Notes under the pieces: generated by a model
What the model saw: the letters and a program-made list of their open reading frames with translations, nothing else
What the model was told of the DNA's origin: nothing
The model's database searches: none
Translations under genes and position numbers: made by a program
DNA from: a virus
Direction: 5' to 3' (one strand)
Virus record (IMG/VR): IMGVR_UViG_3300044815_000056
Span: 1 to 35,787 of that record
DNA: 35,787 bases
Shown: positions 28,193 through 35,256 of the stretch, in pieces
Layout of the letters: every line of letters starts with the position of its first letter
Numbering within the stretch: position 1 is the stretch's first letter

Positions 28193-28791
28193 GCCTCTGG
28201 GAAGGACTGGCGACTCCGCCGGAGGTTACGGTGGCGCTGCCCACCATCCCCCCGCGTCGGGGCCTCCTCAAGCGGGCCGTGGGGTCTGTCCTCGGGCAGA
28301 CCTACCCGGCCTCGGCCCTGTCCATCGTCTCGGACCTCTGGGGCAACGGGGCGGCCTGGACCCGGAACGAGGCTCTCCAGGCCGTGAGGACCCCGTGGGT
28401 GGCGTTCCTGGATGATGACGACCAGTTCCTACCCAATCACCTGGAGACCCTGATGGGGGAGGCTCTGAGGTCTGGGGCCGACTACGTCTACTCGTGGTTC
28501 CTGGACGAGGACCACCCGGACCCCCTGGGCCATTTCGGGAAGCCGTTCGATCCGGCCAACCCGACCCAGACCACCATCACGACCTTGGTTCGGACGGACC
28601 TGGCCAAGTCGGTGGGGTTCTGTGAGCCTCCCATCGGGGCCACGGTCGGCGGGCTGAGGTACGGGGAGGACTACCAGTTCACGGTGGGTTGTGTCGCTTA
28701 CGGGGCCAAGGTGGTCCATGTGCCCGCTCGTACGTGGATCTGGAACTGGCACGGCAAGAACACGTCCGGCCGGAGCTGGACGGCTCGTTGA
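28189..28791 (+). CDS. Glycosyltransferase, GT-A fold (family 2-like)
   Basis: A 200-residue enzyme from GTG 28189. EVTVALPTIPPRRGLLKRAVGSVLGQTYP (12-40) is the GT2 nucleotide-binding start, and VAFLDDDDQFLP (71-82) contains the D-x-D metal site. YGEDYQF further on may supply the catalytic acid. It ends with a TGA that is part of a perfect palindrome, followed by a terminator. It forms a modification cassette with the GT-B enzyme and methyltransferase. Confidence 0.82.
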   Translation: MSLWEGLATPPEVTVALPTIPPRRGLLKRAVGSVLGQTYPASALSIVSDLWGNGAAWTRNEALQAVRTPWVAFLDDDDQFLPNHLETLMGEALRSGADYVYSWFLDEDHPDPLGHFGKPFDPANPTQTTITTLVRTDLAKSVGFCEPPIGATVGGLRYGEDYQFTVGCVAYGAKVVHVPARTWIWNWHGKNTSGRSWTAR

Positions 28792-28805
28792 CAGTGGCAC
28801 GTCAA
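28788..28805. promoter_or_regulatory. Perfect palindrome fused to a terminator
   Basis: TTGAC 28788-28792 includes the TGA stop of the GT-A gene; GTCAA 28801-28805 runs into the terminator stem. No promoter fits here, so a roadblock role is more likely. Confidence 0.7.
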
Positions 28806-28838
28806 ACGGCCCGGCCCCTTGTGAGGGGACCGGGCCGT
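28805..28838. terminator. Bidirectional terminator between convergent genes
   Basis: AACGGCCCGG-CCCC (from 28805) pairs with GGGG-A-CCGGGCCGTT (to 28838), separating the rightward GT gene from the leftward gene ending at 28854. Confidence 0.8.
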
Positions 28839-28853
28839 TGGCCTGTCAGCGGC

Positions 28854-29057
28854 TCAGAACTGGGACCCGAACTGGGCATTGTCGCTGTCCTCGGTCTGGA
28901 GGACCACCCGAGTCCGGCAGACGCGGCACCGGCGGACCCCGTTCGGGTAGACCGGACCGAGCGGCCCGCCACCCTGCTCACAGACCACGTACAGGGACTC
29001 TTCCACGATCTTGATCGAGTGGCGGGCGGTTGTCGTGGTGACCTCGGTGGCGTCCAT
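28854..29057 (-). CDS. Leaderless leftward gene, small zinc-ribbon-like protein
   Basis: A 67-residue protein (MDATEVTTTTARHSIKIVEESLYVVCEQGG...VRRCRVCRTRVVLQTED) with Cys at VVCEQ and RRCRVCR, consistent with a zinc ribbon. No ribosome site; TAGAGT lies seven bases before ATG 29057, with the palindrome forming the -35. Promoter architecture is nearly the same as for the gene at 19250-19522, so the two are probably co-regulated. Confidence 0.65.
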   Translation of the reverse strand: MDATEVTTTTARHSIKIVEESLYVVCEQGGGPLGPVYPNGVRRCRVCRTRVVLQTEDSDNAQFGSQF

Positions 29058-29064
29058 GGGTAGG

Positions 29065-29092
29065 ACTCTACTCGTTGACGGCCACGTGTCAA
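29065..29092 (-). promoter_or_regulatory. Leftward leaderless promoter
   Basis: TTGACA (29092-29087), 16-base spacer, TAGAGT (29070-29065), seven bases to ATG 29057. Confidence 0.7.
29075..29092. promoter_or_regulatory. Perfect TTGAC-N8-GTCAA palindrome over a leftward promoter
   Basis: TTGAC 29075-29079, GTCAA 29088-29092, also just six bases after the end of the last tail gene (29098) in the leftward direction. Confidence 0.75.
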
Positions 29093-29097
29093 GCGGC

Positions 29098-29865
29098 TTA
29101 CGTGGGACCCATGTCCAGGACCGACAACTCCCGGAACTGGTTCGATGCGTTGGACGCCTGGGTGGTTGACGCTGCCCCGGCCGTTCGCTGGTAGGTTGCC
29201 AGGAGGTTGTGGACTCCGGCGGCCAGGTCCAGCCCAGCTCCACAACGCATCGTCTCTTCCACCAGGAGGTCCGAGGAACCGCCACCAGCGGCCACGGGGA
29301 GGTGAATGGAAGCGTTGGCAATGATGGCCGACCCGGTCGTTGGCGTGCTCGCGTTCCCGTCCCGGATCTGGGTGTCCACGGTTGTCCCGGCCAGGGAGAC
29401 CAGGGGACGGCACTTGTACCGGAGGCGGTACGTCCGGCCGGAAACGGCTGTGAACGTCCCCTGGCCGACCTGGGTGTCTGCTCCCACCGTACCAGAGGCC
29501 ACGATGGCGGAGGCCACCTGGGACTTGTTGAGGACCAGGAAGCGGCCCTTGGTGTCCGCCTCCAAGGCCGCTACCCGAGACACGAGGTTGTTTACCGTGT
29601 CGTCTATCTTGCCCACGATGACGTACGTATTCCCCACCGGCATCAGGACCACGCGGTCAGTGGCCACCGGCTTGTACGAGTTGAGAAATGGGTACGGCTT
29701 GACCGAGGTGGTGGACTCTCCGTCGAATTTCACCTTGGGGAGGCCGGTACCCGCGTAAGCCACGTCAATGGTCCCGATCTTCACCGGGGCATTGGAAGAC
29801 TCTCCGGCCGTGCTGTCTCGGGTGAATCCGGCCACGGACTCCAAGAATGCGCGCGCTTCCATCAT
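29098..29865 (-). CDS. Minor tail protein, distal
   Basis: A 255-residue protein with an N-terminal structural part (PVKIGTIDVAYAGTGLPKVKFDGES..., VVLMPVGNTYVIVGKI), a short helix (VNNLVSRVAALEADT, a possible trimerising coil) and a C-terminal beta-sandwich (about 120-250). This layout is typical of small tail-tip or fibre proteins. It ends the leftward structural block. ATG 29865 overlaps the upstream stop as ATGA; ATG 29862 is alternative. Confidence 0.72.
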   Translation of the reverse strand: MMEARAFLESVAGFTRDSTAGESSNAPVKIGTIDVAYAGTGLPKVKFDGESTTSVKPYPFLNSYKPVATDRVVLMPVGNTYVIVGKIDDTVNNLVSRVAALEADTKGRFLVLNKSQVASAIVASGTVGADTQVGQGTFTAVSGRTYRLRYKCRPLVSLAGTTVDTQIRDGNASTPTTGSAIIANASIHLPVAAGGGSSDLLVEETMRCGAGLDLAAGVHNLLATYQRTAGAASTTQASNASNQFRELSVLDMGPT

Positions 29866-31661
29866 CAGACCTGGACCACCCGTCGCGCCGTGTGCTTCAT
29901 CATGGTTCCGGCCTCCAGGGTCATGTCCCACGTGTGCGCGCTGTACTTGGCCGAGATGGCCAGACCGGAGAATGTGATCGTGTAGACGTCATCCCCGGAA
30001 TGGATCGGCATGATGGCCGTGGAGAAAGGAACCTCCTCGTAAACCTGACTGGCCTCGAATGCCAGCCTCTTGGCCTGAGCGTCCAGGGTTGTCTGGTCGG
30101 CCGCGTCCTGCTCCGTGCGGAAGTCCACGATGGTCCGGCCCCGGGAAACTGTGGACGTGAGGGAGGTGGGGTCCGCATTCGTGTACGTCCCCGTGATGGC
30201 GGCCCGGTCGGGATCACTGACCACCAGGACCCACTTGTTGGGGATGGAGAACACGTCCAAGGTCTGCTCCACGTCCGGCACGATCACGGAAGTGGAATCG
30301 TCCACGTAGACGTATTCGGCCGGACGATCCTGGGGAGAGGTGTACGGCTGGACCAATGCCGTACCGTTCTCGTCAAACGAGAGGGACCGGTAGTTGATGG
30401 CCGACAGTAGCTCGTTGATGATTGCGAGCTTTGACGTACCCGGCTCCCAGTCCTTGGCCACTGGGAGCGTGAGGGTGGAGTTGGCAATGGACTTGAGCGG
30501 GATTCCGGAGAGGAGCGTCCGGACCGCTTCCGTGTAGACCGTACCCGCTGTGACCGTGTACCGATCGGACACCTTGTCGTCCACGAGGACTTGGAGCTGA
30601 TCGTAGGCGTCCACGTCTCGGGTGATGGTTCCGGCCGGAGTCCGCTTCCGGTTGGGAGAGCTGAGCAGGAAGACCCCCTGGGGCCATTCCGCGTAGTTGT
30701 ACGGCCCGTAGGGACCCTGTCGGAGTCCGGCCTGATAGATCCGCCGGGCCTGGTCTGCGGACACTGGAGCGTTGAATAGGGAGACGTCGTCAATCCCCCC
30801 GATCCACCCGGTACCTACCAGGAAGTTGGCAGAGCCGTTGATGAGAGCGGCGGCCAGGGGAAGGGTGGTTGTCGCGAGCGTCTGGAGTTCCCCGTTGATG
30901 TAGATCCGGACCCCGAGTCCAGCCGTCCAGGTGGCCACGATGCACTGGAGAGCTGTGGTCTGGGTTCCCCCGAGACACTCCGCGATGACAACGCCGTGGT
31001 CCGTGGCAATGTCCAGCCGGACCGTGGACGGCACGGTGGAGCCGCTCCGGAGGTGGGCATAGGACAGGTTGACCGATCCGGCCGTGATCGTGCGGTTGGC
31101 CCCCAGGGCTCCGTCATTCCGGACCCATGCCACCAGGGTCACGGAATCCTTGCCGTTGAGCCACGTGGCCGGGGTCGTGATGCCCGTGTTGCCGGTGGCG
31201 AACAGCATTGACGAACCACTGTCAAGGAGGCCCGCCTGGCCCTTGGTGACCAGGGTGGCCGGGATCGTGCCGTTGCGGAGAGGCACGCCACTCGCGTCCA
31301 CGGCCGTGGAGCCGGTCACCTCGTCCAGCTTCCAGCGGAGGAGGAGGCCCGGAGTCTGGGCCAGGACCCCGGTGTAGTCCAGGGCAGAGGCAGGCATGGC
31401 CAGCCGGACCCACGGCTTGATCCGGTCCGAGAGGAAGTTGATAGACCCGTCATCGGTCACCCGGAACTTGGCTGTCCGCTTGATGTCGGCCAGGTTGTTG
31501 AGGCTGACCGATCCACCCAGGACATTCCCCAGGGCCGCCTTGTAGTTGTTGGCAGAGTCCAGGAGGTCATACCGGAAGGACACCTTCCGGGATCCGGTCC
31601 GATACTGGAGGACGGCCAGAACCTCCGCCGCTGAGTAACCATTCTGCGCAAGCGGCTGCAT
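29865..31661 (-). CDS. Minor tail protein with inserted LamG/concanavalin-like domain
   Basis: A 598-residue tail-tip protein. The flanks (residues 25-95, VSFRYDLLDSANNY...IKPWVRLAMP, and from about 315, YAEWPQGVFLLSSPNRKR...DAYDQLQVLVDDKV) look like one continuous domain of actinophage minor tail proteins. Between them a lectin-like LamG domain is inserted: LLLRWKLDEVTGS, VTLVAWVRND, GVRIYINGELQTLA and GGIDDVSLFNAPVSADQARRIYQ. Such domains bind sugars, so it may contact host surface glycans. ATG 31661 overlaps the upstream stop; a GTG one codon earlier is possible. Confidence 0.78.
   Translation of the reverse strand: MQPLAQNGYSAAEVLAVLQYRTGSRKVSFRYDLLDSANNYKAALGNVLGGSVSLNNLADIKRTAKFRVTDDGSINFLSDRIKPWVRLAMPASALDYTGVLAQTPGLLLRWKLDEVTGSTAVDASGVPLRNGTIPATLVTKGQAGLLDSGSSMLFATGNTGITTPATWLNGKDSVTLVAWVRNDGALGANRTITAGSVNLSYAHLRSGSTVPSTVRLDIATDHGVVIAECLGGTQTTALQCIVATWTAGLGVRIYINGELQTLATTTLPLAAALINGSANFLVGTGWIGGIDDVSLFNAPVSADQARRIYQAGLRQGPYGPYNYAEWPQGVFLLSSPNRKRTPAGTITRDVDAYDQLQVLVDDKVSDRYTVTAGTVYTEAVRTLLSGIPLKSIANSTLTLPVAKDWEPGTSKLAIINELLSAINYRSLSFDENGTALVQPYTSPQDRPAEYVYVDDSTSVIVPDVEQTLDVFSIPNKWVLVVSDPDRAAITGTYTNADPTSLTSTVSRGRTIVDFRTEQDAADQTTLDAQAKRLAFEASQVYEEVPFSTAIMPIHSGDDVYTITFSGLAISAKYSAHTWDMTLEAGTMMKHTARRVVQV
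31208..31225. promoter_or_regulatory. Perfect TTGAC-N8-GTCAA palindrome inside a tail gene
   Basis: TTGAC 31208-31212, GTCAA 31221-31225. Coding strand CTT GAC AGT GGT TCG TCA A, within the inserted LamG-like domain. Confidence 0.65.
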
Positions 31662-34600
31662 CACTCATCACCCCCGACGATTCCGACCGGGAGGGAGGCG
31701 GTAACGGCGGAGTAGTCGGTCCGCTCGAATGAGAACGACACTCGGGTCCCTTCCGGGGTGTCTGCCAGTTCGATGGACCTCAGGACCCCGAACCACGTGC
31801 GGCCCCGGTTGTCCCGGTAAGCGTACGTCTTGAACGTCCGGAAGATGGTCCGGGCGCGAGTGGTCAGGATGTACCACTGGTCATCGAACGGGACGAGGAA
31901 CTCCACGTCCAAGACGTCGGTCTGGTTCTCCCCGAATTCCGCGACCGGACGAGTCCGGCCAGCGAACACGAGCATATCGGCCGCCACCTGACGGTTCTCC
32001 TTTTTCCCGGCCGGGGCAAAGAAGAACTGAGTGGAGGTGCCGATGGGGTTGTCCGGGTCGTGGAGGTAGACACCCTGGAGAGCGGGACCCACTCCGGTGG
32101 CAATGGCGCTGTCCGTGCCGGAGGTGCCGGAATCTCCCCGGGCGTAATACTCGTAGGCCACTCCAGCCCCGGCGGTGTAATCGAGGTAGAACCCGTTGTA
32201 CGGGACGTCCCCGACGTAGGTCCACGCAACGCTGCCCACGAGCCTCCGGTAAAGGTGGTTGACTGCCACCTCCGGCTCATCTCCCACGGGAGTGGGGTTC
32301 GCAATGGACACTAGGACGTTGGTGTCCTGAGTGGTCACGGAGAGGACGGGAGCCTCCGGACTCGTGTAAGCCGGAGTGATGAGCCGGGTTCCCGGGTTCG
32401 AGACCGCAAGAGCTGCATTCCGTACCGTGACCTGAATCCGGTACTCCGTGCCGGACTGGAGATTCTGGACCAGGGCCGAGGTGGCAACCGAGGTAATGAA
32501 CCCGGTGTCAGAGAACGTCGTCCCGTCCGCAGTCTTGATGACCTGAATGCGGTAGGACGCCTGGACCGTGCCGGACGTGCTCCACGCGATGGTGTAGTCC
32601 GAGGTGGTGGAACCGGCCAGGTTGTCCGTGGCCGGAGTGGTGATGGTGACGTTGCCACCGCCGGAGGTGGTGAAGTCCTGGAACGCGCTGTAGGCCCCCA
32701 CATTCCCGGCCGGGTCGGTGGTACGGACGCGCCACTGGTAAGCCACCGCGTTGGCCATTGTGGCCGCCGGGACCGTGTGCTGCTGCACTGCGCTTGCAAC
32801 GGTGCCGGTGTCCAGCATGGACACGGAGTCGGAGGTCCGGATGATCTGGAGCTGGTAGGACGCCTGAGTGTCCTTGGGGTTCGGGTCGGAGAACGTCCAC
32901 GCGAAGACCTTTGACTGTGTCGCGTCAAACGGTGCAATCACTGCCAGGGTCGGCGGGTTGGGTGCCAGGTTGAACGAGTCGTCCAGGTAGACCGTGGAGA
33001 GCGCTCCCCCGGCCGTGACGATGTTGGCCACTGCCACGGTCACCTTGCGCTCGTCCACCCGGCCCCGGGGAACGCGGACGGCCACGTTGGTAGTGGAGAC
33101 CGCGCCGACCGTGGAGGACACGATGACGGACTCGTTCGTTGCCGCGTACGTGTCCAGGGAGAACGACGTCCGGCGGAGGATGCGGGAGTCCACGGTGTCC
33201 AGGTAGTAGACCCAGATTTTCCGGGCCGCCGGGTCGTACACCGCGTCCCAGGAGGCCAGTCCGTCCGTGACCGCCTGAATCGGGAAGTTGGTGGGCAACG
33301 TCCCCGTGTTGTCCATGTCCGCGAATCCCAGGAGAGACTGGGTTGGCGTGCGGGCAACCACCCGGTTCCCGTTGGTCATGATGTACCGGCCGTCCGTGAG
33401 GACGATCACCCGGAGCTTGCCCTGGGGGTCGTGAAGCGTTGACATGCTGTCGTCAATGAGGGCCTCCCCCAAGGAGACAACTCCCGACGTATTCAGCGTG
33501 TACCGGCCGTTGGTCGCGAAGTTGTTTGCGTCCAGGGAGATGAAGTATCCCCGGTTGACCGAGGACGGGTCCGCGAAAAGGTCCATCTTGGACCCGGTCT
33601 CATTCGGGTACGCCACGTAGTCCGAGACCGTGGCCAATCCGAACCATGCCGGATCGGCAGCGGAATCCGTGATGAGTGTGCCCGCTCCGGCCAGGAGGGA
33701 CGTGGCCGAGAGAACCGCGTAGAACATGGTCCCTGTGCGCCCGGTCCAGGCAATGTGCGAACCAACCACCATCAGGTGACCGCCACCCGATGTTGGGTGC
33801 CAGGCGGCCACGAACTGATTGGGCTGACCGCCACCCGAGTACGCGGGCAAGGTGCCGGAGAGGGCACCCATTCCGGTCCACGTCAGGGTCCCGGACTTTT
33901 TCCAGCACTTGGCCAGGATGTCATTGCCGGTGGTGACTCCGTCGTTCTTCTTGCCCACCACGTAGATGTTGTCCGAGGCATCGACCGTGAGCGCGATTCT
34001 CTGCTGACTCGGGAGGTCCACGGCCCATCCGGTGCCACCCAGGGTCAATGCCCCGATGGTGCCCACCACGGCGGCCGTGGTCCGGTACTTGAGGTTGATG
34101 ACCGGGGGAGTAGCGCCATCCGACTCCAGGTAAACCGTAGTCCCGTCCGAGAGCTGAGCGGAGGCCCCGAGGACGTATGCCAGGGTGTTCTTGCGAACCC
34201 GGCCGACGAGGAGGAGCGGGTCATTCGTGGTCCCGGCCTGAGCGGAAGACCCGATCTTGTTGTACTCGTCCCCGGTCGGAGTGTTTCCGGCCCGCTGCCT
34301 GGAGGTCACCAGGATTACCCGGACAGCCGCGTTGGCCAGGAGGATGTTGGACAGCATGTCGATTGAACCGCACTTGGCCCGCGATCCGATCGGCCACGAC
34401 TGAGCGTTTTGGATTGCCCCGACGTAGACCCCGGAGGACATGGTGGCGTTGTTCGCCACAAAGTCCGTGGTGGTGACCGCTCCGCCACCCCAGTCCCGGT
34501 AGAACGTGTCCAGGGACCGGACCGCGCTACCCGTGTTCTGAATGTGCACGTACTGGAAGACGGAGGAGCATTTCAGGTCGTTGGTGTCCAGCGTGTAGGG

Positions 34601-34783
34601 GAATTCCAGGAACCCCTCAAAGACCTGATACTGACCCGCGAACCGCTGCCCGGCCGAAATGAACGTGTCCGCCACGTTGCCGAGGGAAAGGGTCCCGGTA
34701 GCGGCCCGCGCGGTTGCATAACTCGGGTCCGTGCACGCAACCTCGTTGTCGTTGGTGCCAGCGAAAATCAGGGTCGTGGCCAC
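31661..34783 (-). CDS. Large tail-tip protein with Fn3-like domains
   Basis: A 1040-residue protein, the longest in the window. The N-terminal 190 residues look like a jelly-roll, 195-600 is a run of repeated strand blocks that could be a propeller (DASDNIYVVGKK, HLMVVGSHIAW, LRVIVLTDGRYIM, RKIWVYYLD). Three Fn3-like domains follow at about 606-708, 712-815 and 818-915 (YQLQIIRTSDS..YQWRVRTTDPAG; YRIQVIKTADG). A C-terminal tail-tip module (VYLHDPDNP..., VAEFGENQTDVLDVEFLVP) attaches it to the tail. The start is GTG 34783 after CGGAGATGTCCC. Likely host-receptor contact. Two perfect palindromes lie inside. Confidence 0.75.
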   Translation of the reverse strand: MATTLIFAGTNDNEVACTDPSYATARAATGTLSLGNVADTFISAGQRFAGQYQVFEGFLEFPYTLDTNDLKCSSVFQYVHIQNTGSAVRSLDTFYRDWGGGAVTTTDFVANNATMSSGVYVGAIQNAQSWPIGSRAKCGSIDMLSNILLANAAVRVILVTSRQRAGNTPTGDEYNKIGSSAQAGTTNDPLLLVGRVRKNTLAYVLGASAQLSDGTTVYLESDGATPPVINLKYRTTAAVVGTIGALTLGGTGWAVDLPSQQRIALTVDASDNIYVVGKKNDGVTTGNDILAKCWKKSGTLTWTGMGALSGTLPAYSGGGQPNQFVAAWHPTSGGGHLMVVGSHIAWTGRTGTMFYAVLSATSLLAGAGTLITDSAADPAWFGLATVSDYVAYPNETGSKMDLFADPSSVNRGYFISLDANNFATNGRYTLNTSGVVSLGEALIDDSMSTLHDPQGKLRVIVLTDGRYIMTNGNRVVARTPTQSLLGFADMDNTGTLPTNFPIQAVTDGLASWDAVYDPAARKIWVYYLDTVDSRILRRTSFSLDTYAATNESVIVSSTVGAVSTTNVAVRVPRGRVDERKVTVAVANIVTAGGALSTVYLDDSFNLAPNPPTLAVIAPFDATQSKVFAWTFSDPNPKDTQASYQLQIIRTSDSVSMLDTGTVASAVQQHTVPAATMANAVAYQWRVRTTDPAGNVGAYSAFQDFTTSGGGNVTITTPATDNLAGSTTSDYTIAWSTSGTVQASYRIQVIKTADGTTFSDTGFITSVATSALVQNLQSGTEYRIQVTVRNAALAVSNPGTRLITPAYTSPEAPVLSVTTQDTNVLVSIANPTPVGDEPEVAVNHLYRRLVGSVAWTYVGDVPYNGFYLDYTAGAGVAYEYYARGDSGTSGTDSAIATGVGPALQGVYLHDPDNPIGTSTQFFFAPAGKKENRQVAADMLVFAGRTRPVAEFGENQTDVLDVEFLVPFDDQWYILTTRARTIFRTFKTYAYRDNRGRTWFGVLRSIELADTPEGTRVSFSFERTDYSAVTASLPVGIVGGDE
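32911..32928. promoter_or_regulatory. Perfect TTGAC-N8-GTCAA palindrome inside a tail gene
   Basis: TTGAC 32911-32915, GTCAA 32924-32928. Coding strand TTT GAC GCG ACA CAG TCA A. Confidence 0.65.
33439..33456. promoter_or_regulatory. Perfect TTGAC-N8-GTCAA palindrome inside a tail gene
   Basis: TTGAC 33439-33443, GTCAA 33452-33456. Coding strand ATT GAC GAC AGC ATG TCA A. Confidence 0.65.
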
Positions 34784-35256
34784 GGGACATCTCCGGATCC
34801 GGGTGCGGTAACGCTCTCTACCGCCATGGCCAGAGCGGCCAGGGGGTCTTCACGGTGCTTGACGCCATTGACGTCAATGTCCCCGGAAGGGTCGGGAACG
34901 AGACATGGGGGGTTGACCACGACCACGTCAGCCTCCCCCGTGGATGGCGCTCCGAGGGGCCGGACACGGACGGCCGTGCCGCCCGGCCAGTCGGGCTCCA
35001 GGGCCACGCTCGCGAAGTAGCGGACCTCACCCGAGGGCAGAGCCGCCGGGACCAGGCCCGCTCCCTCTCGGACGCGCTCAGCGGCCTGGAGGACGGCAGC
35101 GGCCCGGAGGCCAGCGACCCGCCGGTTGAGGACGGCACCCCGGGCGCGAGCGGTCCGGGCCTCCAGCTCCTCCACGGGGCCTCCGGCCACCTCTGTGGCC
35201 GGGACGTCCACCGGCTCCCTGAGGGCCTTCCGGATGGCCCGCGTCAGCTCAGCCAC
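34768..35256 (-). CDS. Unknown protein between tape measure and tail-tip genes
   Basis: A 162-residue protein if started at GTG 35256, which overlaps the tape measure stop; an open frame extends to 35307, so the start is uncertain. The first half is helical and Arg/Ala-rich (ELTRAIRKALREP..., AVLQAAERVREG), the second strand-rich (GEVRYFASVALEPDW..TAVRVRPLG, ADVVVVNPP). It overlaps the next gene by 16 bases. The slot after the tape measure usually holds a distal tail protein, but this one is short and not recognised as Dit. Confidence 0.6.
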   Translation of the reverse strand: MAELTRAIRKALREPVDVPATEVAGGPVEELEARTARARGAVLNRRVAGLRAAAVLQAAERVREGAGLVPAALPSGEVRYFASVALEPDWPGGTAVRVRPLGAPSTGEADVVVVNPPCLVPDPSGDIDVNGVKHREDPLAALAMAVESVTAPGSGDVPWPRP

